Below are positions 56,801 through 64,000 of a stretch of DNA of 64,000 bases, one piece after another. The notes beneath the pieces are model-generated. The model saw nothing but the letters and a program-made list of their open reading frames with translations. It did no database searches and was not told the DNA's origin. Position 1 is the stretch's first letter. Each line of letters starts with the position of its first letter. Both the position numbers and the translations under genes were made by a program. Source of the stretch: Lotus japonicus (lineage: Eukaryota > Streptophyta > Magnoliopsida > Fabales > Fabaceae); assembly GCF_012489685.1 (NCBI RefSeq), contig NC_080041.1, positions 102,951,760 through 103,015,759 of the forward strand. Reading direction: 5' to 3'.

Positions 56801-58092
56801 CCAGATCCTTCTGCAGCAATGACTCTGTGATCAGCAAATCGAATTGTGCTTTTCCTTGTCGAATCATAATTGACCAACCATTCTCGTTGCCCAGTCATGT
56901 GGTTTGAGCAACCAGAGTCAAAGTACCAAATCCCATCACGGCTGCACTCTTGATTAGCAATCATCATCAGGTTTGAAGGATCTTCATCAGCAATCATCAT
57001 CAGAGTCAAAAGATCTTCCTCAGGATCCTTTTCAGCTTCCTCTTTGGCCATGTGAGCTTCATCGTTGTTTAAAGAGTCGTCATCAACAATCATCATCAGG
57101 GTTAAAGGATCATCCTCAGAATCCTTTTCAGCTTCCTCTTTGGCCATATGAGCTTCATCACTGTTCTTGCCATGAGAATTGCTTGGTGGTGCACTGCACT
57201 CAGATGAAAAGTGCCCAATCTTGTTGCAATTGAAGCAACGAATCTTCTTACGATCAATTTTCCGTTTGCTTCCTCTCCAATTCGAAGACCCTCCTCTTCG
57301 CACGGAGGATTCACCCTGTTCTTGATCATTCTTGTTCGATTCCTGATTGTGAGAACGCTTGTCGGAGTTGCTTCTGTAATCACGTCCTCTTCCTTTTCCA
57401 CGAAAGGACCCTTTTCCATGAGAACCACCTCTTCTGGATGATTCAGCTTGTAGTGCTTGCTCTGCTGGCTTCGCATTCGACCTCTCCATGAGCCTCTGCT
57501 CATGTGCTTCAAGGGATCCCTGAAGTTCTTCAACCTTCAGTTCTTCGATTTTCTTGGATTCCTCAATAGCCACAACAATGTGATCGAATTTGGGGGTTAG
57601 GGTTCGGAGAATTTTCTCAACAATACCCTGATCAACAATCTTTTCGCCACAAGCTTTCATGGAATTTGTCAAAGTGATTACCCGATTGAAAAAATCAGCA
57701 ACTTTTTCATTATCCTCCATCTGCATCAGTTCGAACTGTCTCCTCAAGGTTTGGAGCTTCACCTTCTTGAGTTGATCTGCTCCTTCATTCGTCGTTTCCA
57801 GGATCTTCCAGGCTTCACTCGATGTTGCAGCACTTGCAATCTTCTCAAAGTGAGCACTGTCCACGCATTGATGAAGAAAGAACATCGCCTTGCAATCTTT
57901 CTTCCGATTCTCCTTGTGGGCATTCTTCTGCTCTTCGGTGGGATTCTGAGGAATTGCAGAATACCCTTTCTCCACAATCTCAAGCACCTCTTGATATTCA
58001 AGAATCACTTTCATTTGGGTACACCACCTATTCCAGTTCTTGCCAGTGAGAACTGGAAGATTCGCTGGGAAATTCCCAGTATTCTGACCCAT
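53890..58092 (-). CDS. Copia gag-pol polyprotein, intact
   Basis: The frame is open from 58170, inside the LTR, but I choose ATG 58092 ([20 protein letters not shown]) because it follows the primer-binding site and starts the gag homology; that gives 1,400 residues. Numbered from 58170: gag to about 300, zinc knuckle [14 protein letters not shown] near 310, protease [10 protein letters not shown] near 413, integrase HLRLGHLNF and CDKC near 548-585, catalytic region SDVCGPI (about 610) and [11 protein letters not shown] (about 672), reverse transcriptase KARLVAKGF and [12 protein letters not shown] (about 1104), RNase [11 protein letters not shown] (about 1275) and [12 protein letters not shown] (about 1358). 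Between zinc knuckle and protease lies a tandem repeat of [13 protein letters not shown]...LTLMMI. No stop or frameshift was seen. Confidence 0.95.
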   Translation of the reverse strand: MGQNTGNFPANLPVLTGKNWNRWCTQMKVILEYQEVLEIVEKGYSAIPQNPTEEQKNAHKENRKKDCKAMFFLHQCVDSAHFEKIASAATSSEAWKILETTNEGADQLKKVKLQTLRRQFELMQMEDNEKVADFFNRVITLTNSMKACGEKIVDQGIVEKILRTLTPKFDHIVVAIEESKKIEELKVEELQGSLEAHEQRLMERSNAKPAEQALQAESSRRGGSHGKGSFRGKGRGRDYRSNSDKRSHNQESNKNDQEQGESSVRRGGSSNWRGSKRKIDRKKIRCFNCNKIGHFSSECSAPPSNSHGKNSDEAHMAKEEAEKDSEDDPLTLMMIVDDDSLNNDEAHMAKEEAEKDPEEDLLTLMMIADEDPSNLMMIANQECSRDGIWYFDSGCSNHMTGQREWLVNYDSTRKSTIRFADHRVIAAEGSGNVMVKKKDGRQAVITDVLYVPGMKNNLISVGQLAEKGFSVKIGKGFMEVFDESEEMVLKIPQAKNRTYKVYLETSESQCFSAAILADNAWLWHLRLGHLNFRDIRLLKSKSMVHGLPYIQIPNKVCDKCLISKQPRSSFSSYTPSRAKDLLNVVYSDVCGPIEVSTVGGNRYFVSFVDEFSRKIWLYLIKAKSDAFVMFKTFKSLAEKQSGKFIKVLRTDGGGEFTSREFDDFCKVQGISHEVTAPYTPQHNGMAERRNRTIFNMVRSMLRGKNLPQYLWGEAAATAAYILNRCPTKRLYGKVPEEVWTGIKPSISHLRIFGSLCYRHIPDQKRQKLDDKSEPMILIGYNPTGSYKLFNPVTKKILYSRDVHFDEAGFWDDIDDTIKSTQLHFDWEEEVRTETENTQVVPQSATEGTRSARVRNPSIRLRDYHIFQDNEVTEEGDLMQHMALMADAEPVTFEEANINRTWRHAMEEEIRSIEKNRTWDLVDLPPGKVPIAVKWVFKTKLKPDGTIAKHKARLVAKGFMQKKGLNYEEVFAPVARMETIRLIVALASWWNWTLWQLDVKSAFLNGPLEEEIYIQQPQGFISTGKESKVLKLRKALYGLKQAPRAWNKRIDTFLVHSGFMKCTSEHGVYVKMMNQVDVLIICLYVDDLLITGTSLSGIEELKTSLKQEFEMSDLGTLTYFLGIEFVHTERGVLMHQKKYISEVLKRFNMQNCNSAETPAEINLKLDKGEGEPAADDIVFRQIVGSLRFICHTRPEISYAVGLVSRFMSNPRQSHLMAAKRVLRYLKGTQGYGVLFPHQEREGTGLQLVAYSDSDWCGDLLDRRSTMGYVFLICGAPVSWCSKKESVVALSTCEAEYIAACSAACQAVWLSTLLRDLKVAIGETVELQVDNKSAIDLAKNPVSHGRSKHIETKFHFIREQVSKGKIKLKHCGTDLMIADIMTKALKIERFQKLRDMLNVKCQ

Positions 58093-58131
58093 GTTCACCC
58101 TCAGCAGGATCAAAGGCTCTAGATACCAGTT

Positions 58132-58340
58132 TGTTAGGGAGGAAGTCTCTAAGATGTAAACTGAACACACAGGAGAAAGAGAGAAAACGAGAGAGAGATT
58201 GTGCTGAGAAAATTTCTGTTATTCAAATGTTACTCAATTACACAGTACACCTGTTTATATACAGTGCACAGACTAACAACTCCTTAACAACCAATTAACT
58301 AATCTAACTGTCAAACTAACTTCTGAATTATCTCCTAATA
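58132..58340 (-). repeat. 5' LTR of copia element
   Basis: 209 bases. Plus strand starts TGTTAGGGAGGAAGTCTC and ends CTCCTAATA, then target duplication CGTAG. It presumably carries the promoter; GTATATAAACAGG on the minus strand (about 58250) is a fitting TATA box. Confidence 0.93.
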
Positions 58341-58345
58341 CGTAG

Positions 58346-59755
58346 TGGATTCCTCATCCAGAATCACATTTCTCCTCCTGAGATTTACCCTTGTCTAGAT
58401 CCTATCATGAAGCACCCTCCAAGCAAGGGCAATTTCATTTGAGACTGCTGGAGTTCTCCATAAGTATTTAAACTCCTCCTCTCCTTCAGGTGAACCAATA
58501 TAAATAAGAAAGAAATAGGTAGAGCTAACATAGTATATTCCATCTGCATTAGCCTTCCAATTCCAGCTGTCCGGAATGCCCAGGTGTGGTTTAAAGTTGT
58601 GAAGAAGAGAGAGCAATTGGTCCCTCAATGCTATCTGTTTTTTGGCAAGGAAAGTTTAAATAGTCTAGGAAATCCAGCACTCAAGACCCCTTGATTTATC
58701 CATACCCCTGACCAAAATGAAATCTGCCCCCATCCCCTACCTTTCGTCTAAGGTTCTCCTCAAACCAAGCCCATTGCCTTCCGGAAAGCAAACATTCTTC
58801 AGGTCTTGCCACCACACCGATACCTTTGAGGGGAAGCGTTGATTATACTTTGCATTTAAAAATTTGCACCAAAGGTTGTCCCTTTCCTTGAGCATCATCC
58901 AGCATAATTTACCCGGTAAAGCGAGATTAAATTTGCCCTAATCCTTGAGCCCCATCCCCCTTCCTCCTTTGTGCAACAGATCTTGTCTCATCTGATCCAA
59001 TTGATCTTGGTATTCTCCTCAGATCCTCCCCATAAGAAGTTTTTCATGATCTGATGACAGTTCTTGATAACTAAGATCGGGGATTTGAAAAAAGAGAGAA
59101 AGACGAGTGGGATGGATGAGAGGACACTCTTCACTAGGCAAATCCCCTTCCCCTCCCCCCCCCCCAAAAAAAAGAGTATTTTATTTTTCCAAGCTGCAAG
59201 TCATCTCTTAACTCTAGTTAAGATGGGTTTCTAGAAAGTCGTTCGGCGTGGGTTTCCCCCAACCGGAAGCCTAAGATAAGTGAAGGGGATCGAAGTAATT
59301 CTGCAAAATGTAATATGGAAGCAAAGCCTTGAAGATTGCCTTTCTCCACCGCCACGCCAATTAATTTGCTCTTGAAGAAGTTTACTTTTAAACCCAACGT
59401 CAATTCAAAACATCTTAGGATGCATTTCAAGTTCACGACATTTTGCACAGTAGCTTCCCCAATAAAATAGGGTATCATCCACAAACTGGAGCATGGACAC
59501 CCCCACTTCCCCTTCCCTTCCAACTCTGCAACCTTTGAATTTATCAAGATTCGTCGCCCTCTTAAGGAGACCACTAAGGCCCTCAGCCACCACTAGGAAA
59601 AGAAAAGGTGTCATAGGGTCCCCTTGTCGTAGGCCTTAATTTCCAAATTTTGAATTCTGGGCCAGGGCTACCATTGACAAAGATAGATACGGAATTAGAT
59701 TCCAAGCAACCCCACATTCATCCTTTGGAACATGTATAAGAGGAAGTCTTTGAAC
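58346..59755 (-). pseudogene. Inverted LINE reverse transcriptase part, broken
   Basis: Minus-strand L1-type sequence belonging to the twin-primed LINE. The RT core is split between two overlapping frames (59614-59405 and 59574-59218): FLFLVVAEGLSGLLKRATN, VSMLQFVDDTLF and LKVNFFKSKLIGV. Further down, SWNWKANADGIYYVSSTYFF and RTPAVSNEIALAWRVLHDRI (58628-58395) belong to the zinc-binding region. Between them the frame is destroyed. Poly(C) and poly(A) runs at 59151-59172 are local expansions. Confidence 0.75.
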
Positions 59756-59887
59756 CTTGTTTTTTTTCCCTTTGTATATTATTCTCCCCCCCCCCCTATT
59801 GTACTTTTTTATTGGGTTGAAGTGCCCCCCTCATACTTATATTCTATTAAATTTTGGCTTATCAAAAAAAAGTATACAGGGAACAAA

Positions 59888-60375
59888 AATTTAAGTAAAA
59901 CAAAAAAAAAGGTAATTCTAGCCTTAATTAAACTTTTAGTCTCCCACTTAATGTGAATGTGTAATTGAAGTCCCTAAACTTCAAAAAATCATATTTTTAA
60001 TCCCAAACGTTACATAAGGATAACGGTTTTGTTCCACCATTCATAGATGCTTTACCATCCTCTGTCATCTTCACCATCTCCATAAATCCAAAAACCACAA
60101 ACAAACCGGAAAAAAAAAGTAAAAAGAATAACGACTTCTTCCCTCACTCACTTTATCTTCAACAGTGACGAAAACAACATTCAAATTCATTTGCACATCC
60201 CAAAGGATTGAGCATAGTAGAGTTGGTAATGCTATTGAGGTATACACTCTTTCTTTCGCAAAGCTTCAATCTCCACCACACACAGTTTAACTATACCCAG
60301 AAAAATGTAGATATGCATCAACTACCTTTTTTCAAACAGGTGATGCACTGCAAATACTAATTAAGAATCTTCTAA
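59888..60375. other. Spacer right of the nest
   Basis: AT-rich. Includes AGTCCCTAAACTTCAAAAAA, similar in style to MITE arms, but no partner arm was found. Confidence 0.35.
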
Positions 60376-60378
60376 AAA

Positions 60379-60603
60379 AATTTTGAAAGAGAAGCTTTTG
60401 TTTCACAAGAAGCACGTTTTGATCCCGATTGTCACATATCCTCTAAAAATTCAGAAGGAAGACTAAAGACACATAATGAGTTTCTACTAGAGGATGACAG
60501 AAACTTCTCTACATTATCATTAAATGAATGTACACTGGCATTCCAGTCAACAACCATCTGTGAGAGCTTTGACAGTGTTTCAAGTGAGCATTCTATTTGC
60601 TAA
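60379..60603 (+). pseudogene. Unrecognised exon-like open frame
   Basis: About 74 codons without an ATG: KNFEREAFVSQEARFDPDCH, then RLKTHNEFLLEDDRNFSTLS and CTLAFQSTTICESFDSVSSE, ending TAA at 60601-60603. Composition (acidic, Ser-rich, well mixed) looks like real protein rather than chance AT-rich reading. Family unknown. It may be an internal or last exon captured from a host gene. Confidence 0.3.
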
Positions 60604-61489
60604 AGGGGTATTATGAAACCTTCACTGCCTTTTTTCTATATATAAGAACTTATACAACATATGAACACCACTAAAATCTCCACTGCAAATTTATAGCTAC
60701 TAGAAGGAATCAAGGAAAGAATGCTGCTTGTGCTTTATCAAAAGTCAAGCTGTAAAGGTTTTTGGAAATCACTTTATCAAAGAGAAATTATAGGAGTTTA
60801 TAAACTAAAAAACACAAAAACAAAGGACAGAATTAGCAGTTAAATAACAACAACAACAAAAAGAACAATGTTTGAGCATTGCTCTGACAGAATTGAAGCA
60901 TAACAGAAGGATAAAGGATTTGACTCCATCCACCAAGCAAAGAGCCATTGTCCTCCCACTTTAGCCCTCATGTTGATTTTCATGTTCCTTCAGTTGATTC
61001 CCAAACTTTAGTTGAGACCATTTTACCATTAGCTGAATTGTATACTCTACTCTCAAACTTTTTGCAGGAAGTATTCACTATGTACATATTGACATTTAAT
61101 ATAATCTATCTAACAACTATTTGTTTGTATAAGGTTGAATGTGAACAATGAAATATTGATACCTAAAGTTTTCGGCCATAAAGCTAAAAATATGCTACAA
61201 GTTTAGCTCATCTACAAACAAAAATGGAGAGAATTTTTCAAAGAGAATGAAGTAAAGAACGGAAATATGATCTTAGAGTTTGGATTGTTTATCCCTGGAT
61301 TGCAGGAAAACTTCAACTCATTATTCTGGTTAGTAAGTACAACAGAATCTCTTTACGTCCACATTAAAATGGGAAATGAATCAAATAAGATCACCAAGCC
61401 ATCATTATTGTACTAAAAAACATGGACATGTACAAACATAAAATATGTTCCTACCTGCAACAGAGGAAGTTGTGCAGATAGTGAACTTG
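60604..61489. other. Unassigned AT-rich region
   Basis: No gene recognised. The 67-codon frame at 60948-61151 (MSSHFSPHVDFHVPSVDSQT) has no domain. Confidence 0.35.
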
Positions 61490-62143
61490 AAGCTAAACCC
61501 AACTTCTAGACTTATGAAAAATGACAAGAGAGAGTTTCAAAGAAAGCAACAAAATCTATTTATAGGCACATTTGGCGACCTTGGGCGCTCAAGCGCCAGT
61601 TTGGCATGCTTGAGCGCCACTTCCTCCAGCGAAAATGCAAAGTTTATGTTTCCTTCTGGCGCTCGAGAGCCAACACCCCATGCTCAAGCGCCAATTCCAA
61701 AACCTGCCAGCCCCAAGTTTCTGTTATGGTGGCGCTCAAGCGCCAATGAGGGGTGCTTGAGCGCCAATTACACGCCTGGAGACCTTCAAAACTCTGCCTT
61801 CACTCTCCTTCAACGCATCATTTAAGCCTCCAAACCCCTTGGCTTCCCTTCTTCAGCCGTTACAACTTGATTGCTTGCACACAAAGACTAGGGAAATATC
61901 AAGAAACTCAAAGGTTAATTTGCACAAAGGTCTCAAAATAAGTAAAAATTAAACAAGACCCCTAAACTCTACTAAAATGTTTTAAAAGTCCCTACAAAAC
62001 CACAAAATTACCAAACTAATGCAAATACATAAATAAAAGTAGAAATGCAAGAAAATGTATGAAACACTACATGAGACAAAGAAAAAGACTCAAAACAAAC
62101 ACGAAAATGACCCTAAAATCTAGGACGAAAAGAGGGTCATCGT
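61490..62143 (-). mobile_element. LTR-like fragment with palindrome array
   Basis: On the minus strand the sequence begins near 62143 with TGCACACGATGACCCTCTTT and runs through typical AT-rich U3 to six GGCGCTCAAGCGCC-type palindromes (61583-61769), then CCTATAAATAG (about 61560), a good TATA box, then a leader. It resembles an Athila-like LTR. It abuts LINE sequence at about 62145. The other end and any partner LTR were not found, so it may be a truncated solo LTR. Confidence 0.45.
61558..61770 (-). promoter_or_regulatory. Six CGCTYRAGCG palindromes plus TATA
   Basis: GGCGCTCAAGCGCCA (61584), ATGCTTGAGCGCCA (61606), GGCGCTCGAGAGCCA (61658), ATGCTCAAGCGCCA (61680), GGCGCTCAAGCGCCA (61733), GTGCTTGAGCGCCA (61755); TATA CTATAAATAG on the minus strand at about 61560. 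Same layout as in the Athila-like element but with a GC-richer palindrome. Confidence 0.5.
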
Positions 62144-62145
62144 GT

Positions 62146-64000
62146 GCAGATGACCTCTCTGAGATTTACCCCCTTTTGCTACGGAGGAAATCAAGGAGGT
62201 CATCTTCAGCATGGGGGCTCTAAAGTCCCCAGGACCATATGGGTAAACCGGTGGTGGATACCTTACTGGCTTACTTCCATGATCTAAGGAAAGTGGCGGA
62301 AACTAATGATACCCTTCTGGTTCTTATTCATAAGGTGGACAAATTGGACAACCTTCGCTAGTGCAGACCTATTAGCCTTTGTAATGTGATTAACAAGGTG
62401 ACGACGAAGGTGATTGATAACCCTCTTAAAGGTATCTCAAATAATTTGGTGGCCTCGAATCAGTGTAGCTTCACCCCTGGTCGGAAAATCTTGGTTAATG
62501 TTGTCATTACTCAGGATGTATTCTAGTCGATGATGTACCTAAAGCAAAAGAAAGGTTGGGTGGTGGTGAAGATTGACTTGGAAAAAGCTTATGATCGTGT
62601 CGGTTGGGGTTTCCTTCGTGATACTCTTTGGGATGTGAGCTTCTCTGACTCGTTTTGTGAGATCATCATTAGTTTTGTCTCGCTGAGCTCCTTCCAAGTA
62701 ATGTTCAATGGGGAGAAAACATAGCGCTTTTTCCCGTCTCGTGGGATTAGGCAAGGGGATCTGTTATCAAGGGGATCTGTTATCCCCTTATCTGTTTGTC
62801 ATTTTCATGGAGAGGTTGGCTCACCATATTCAGCATGAGCTCAGTTTCTCCCGGTGGAAGCCGATTCGTTTGTCTACGGATGGTCCACCTCCTACACATC
62901 TTTTCTTTGTAGTTGATTTGCTGCTCTTTGGGGAGGCCTCTTGTGAGAAGTTGGAGGTGGTGATGAAGTACCTGAATGACTTTGGTCATGCTTTAGGGTA
63001 GAAGGTGAACTTGGAGAAGTCTGTAATGCTTGTCTTGAGGAATGAGTCCCACAATGTAGCGCCTAATCTCAGTTGCTTGGCTGGGAGTGGCCTAACCTAT
63101 GACCTTGGAAAATGCTTGGGTGTATCTCTCATTCAACAAAGACCAACTAAAGCAAAATAGGTTGGCTTCTTGGCAAGAAAATTCGTTAAGCCTTGCAGGG
63201 AGGACAACTCTTATTAAGTCATTCTCCGGGCTCTTCCCTCTTACTGCATGTAGACTATCGTCGCGACCCCGGTTGCGACAGATCTGTCAACCGGGGTCGC
63301 GACAACTATGCTCCTACCTAAAAGAGTTTTCCAGTTGGAGAAGATGCAACAAGGTTTCTTATGGGAGCTGATCTCGTGGAGCTTCGGATGAGTCAGGTGA
63401 ATTGGGAAGTCGTTTGTTCTTCGAAGGCACAAGGGGGTTCGGGTTAAGGAAGATGGAGGAGTTTAATCAAGTCCTTCTCATGAAACTCAATTGGGGATTG
63501 ATAGTGAGATTGGAGGCGTTATGGGTGAAGGTTCTTCGAAGTAAGTATAGTGGTGGCATTGGAGTGATGTCGGAGGTGAATAGGTGTCACTTTGAATCAG
63601 AATCCTGGAAAGGGGTTAAGAAGACTTGGGAATCCTTAATGGATGGAGTGATATGGAACATCAGGGATGGCCACACGACCAATTTATGGAAAGGCCGCTT
63701 AGCTTAAATTGGGATTAAATATCCAACAAGTTGCGACTCAACCAATCCCGTGGAGTATGGTTGAGAATAAGGTGAAAGATAATTTCGATAGCAGATATGG
63801 GTGGAAGGTGTCCGGCTTCCAAAGCCTTCTCGACCCGGAAATTATGCATGAAATCATGCTTTCTCCTAAGCTGTTTAGGGAACGGGGCCTTGATACTCTT
63901 GTCTGGGCAGCTTCTGCATCGGGTTTGTTCATGACGAAATCGACGTATAAGCAGCTTCGCCATCAAGGAGAAAGGAACCTGGATGAAGATGTGTTTAGAA
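62146..64000 (+). mobile_element. L1-type LINE, decayed, runs off the window
   Basis: Reverse transcriptase region in plus orientation: LSEIYPPFATEEIKEVIFSM, KSPGPYG (TAA follows), RPISLCNVINKVTTKVI, KIDLEKAYDR (62572-62601) and RGIRQGD, then a 16-base tandem duplication AAGGGGATCTGTTATC (62753-62784), PYLFVIFMERLAHH, and HLFFVVDLLLFGEAS, where the catalytic FADD motif has become FVVD. A 46-bp palindrome is inserted at 63259. The C-terminal part continues with LLMKLNWGLIVRLEALWVKV and LWKGRLA, and further frames to the edge. Several stops (for example 62227, 62518, 62722, 63000). Inactive. Confidence 0.82.
63259..63304. mobile_element. 46-bp palindromic insertion with 5-bp duplication
   Basis: Arms GTCGCGACCCCGGTTG (63260-63275) and CAACCGGGGTCGCGAC (63288-63303) are perfect complements; the centre CGACAGATCTGT is itself palindromic apart from one CG. 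ACTAT flanks it on both sides (63254-63258, 63305-63309). Removing the insert and one ACTAT restores LINE reading CATG-TAG-ACTATGCTCC (frame YCM*TMLLPK), as in related LINEs. Confidence 0.75.

Larger units (their letters stand above)
53614..58340 (-). mobile_element. Ty1/copia (TNT1-like) element, intact and very young
   Basis: 209-bp LTRs at 53614-53822 and 58132-58340 that differ by a single base (GACTCT versus GTCTCT near their outer end), flanked by a 5-bp duplication CGTAG (53609-53613, 58341-58345). On the minus strand the LTR begins TATTAGGAG and ends CCTAACA, so the usual TG is TA in both copies. The primer-binding site TGGTATCTAGAGCC, at 58115-58128 on the minus strand, is like the initiator tRNA-Met site but with one extra T. 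The polypurine tract AAGGAGGAG abuts the 3' LTR. One unbroken polyprotein fills the interior. It looks capable of moving, or moved very recently. Confidence 0.95.
53030..59887. mobile_element. LINE with 5' inversion (twin-priming type), split by copia
   Basis: Flanked by a perfect 15-bp duplication TATACAGGGAACAAA (53030-53044 and 59873-59887). The right end, about 59760-59872, is LINE 3' sequence in plus orientation with a poly(A) run next to the duplication. Everything to its left (53045-53608 and 58346-59755) is LINE coding sequence in minus orientation. This is the signature of inversion during target-primed reverse transcription. Minus-strand pieces are: reverse transcriptase with LQFVDDTLF (about 59480), LGLKVNFFKSK and FVNGSPGPEF (59640-59690); zinc-region KYLWRTPAVSNEIALAWRVL (about 58400-58480); and C-terminal NDVIFKNGDVIVDQVLDQI (about 53380-53430). 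All are interrupted by stops or frameshifts. A copia element later inserted at CGTAG. Confidence 0.8.
40080..59905. mobile_element. TIR-type DNA element split by nested insertions
   Basis: Left arm from about 40088 (AATTAAGCTTTTGCTCCCTT, ATAATAGGCGGAAGTTTGAA, GAGTAACGTTTGAT, then AACTTTGGTCC) is inverted-repeated by the right arm read backwards: GGACCAAAACCGAG and ATTCAAACTTTACTCCGACG (41100-41177), continuing past two later insertions into TATTATA (53023-53029) and GGGAACAAAAATTTAAGT (59879-59895). The original element was thus about 1.1 kb; the solo LTR (41192-53009) and the LINE (53045-59872) interrupt its right arm. No transposase is visible. Superfamily and exact ends are uncertain because the flanks are A-rich. 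Confidence 0.5.

Noticed and set aside
53890..58092. Copia polyprotein as a host gene or a plant pararetrovirus
   Set aside because: LTRs, primer-binding site, target duplication and the protease-integrase-RT order identify a Ty1/copia element.
59145..59175. Poly(C)/poly(A) run as a retroelement tail
   Set aside because: It lies inside continuous LINE coding homology, so it is a local homopolymer expansion rather than an end.

Overview
This is nuclear DNA from a flowering plant. It is AT-rich, has spliced genes and is packed with plant-type transposable elements (L1-type LINEs with RNase H, Ty1/copia and Athila-like gypsy elements, Helitrons, MULE-type MITEs). My impression from the retroelement style and the captured gene fragments is a legume, but nothing in the window proves it. 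The only convincing intact host genes are two alpha-expansin genes about 16 kb apart in the same orientation (14.18-15.76 kb and 30.28-31.58 kb). They share one intron position and similar intron sequence, so they are a tandem-type duplicate pair.

Layout. 0-5.4 kb: a 5'-clipped, mutated L1-type LINE. 5.5-9.1 kb: a minus-strand Helitron carrying a broken RPA70-like gene, with a second Helitron 5' end inside it. 9.5-11.7 kb: LINE remnants. 14-16 kb: expansin 1. 16-18.2 kb: a Helitron 3' end followed by captured fragments of a Prp3-like splicing factor and a PMT2-like putative methyltransferase. 18.2-20.6 kb: a 173-bp duplication, a roughly 70-bp minisatellite and a pentatricopeptide-repeat gene fragment. 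20.7-29.9 kb: LINE remnants, two MULE-type MITEs with 9-bp target duplications, a Harbinger-like element and AT-rich TIR elements. 30-31.6 kb: expansin 2, with a long inverted repeat upstream. 31.7-39.9 kb: a large minus-strand Helitron with a GFS12-like WD40 fragment.

From 40 to 60 kb is a set of nested insertions that can be unpacked from the sequence. A TIR-type element is split by two insertions. One is a 2.8-kb solo LTR, itself split by a 9-kb Athila-like element that has gag-protease but no reverse transcriptase or integrase. The other is a LINE with a 5' inversion of the twin-priming type, itself split by a very young copia element with an intact 1,400-residue polyprotein. 61.5-62.1 kb holds an LTR-like fragment, and another decayed LINE runs from 62.1 kb to the window end; it carries a 46-bp palindromic insertion flanked by a 5-bp duplication.

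The most unusual signals are (1) arrays of CGCTTAAGC-type palindromes just upstream of TATA boxes at three non-LTR-copy places, including one inside the gypsy element that could be a second promoter; (2) the micro-palindrome insertion at 63.26 kb; (3) the chimeric gene captures; and (4) the fully resolvable nest at 40-60 kb. All calls come from reading the sequence by eye; no database search was possible.
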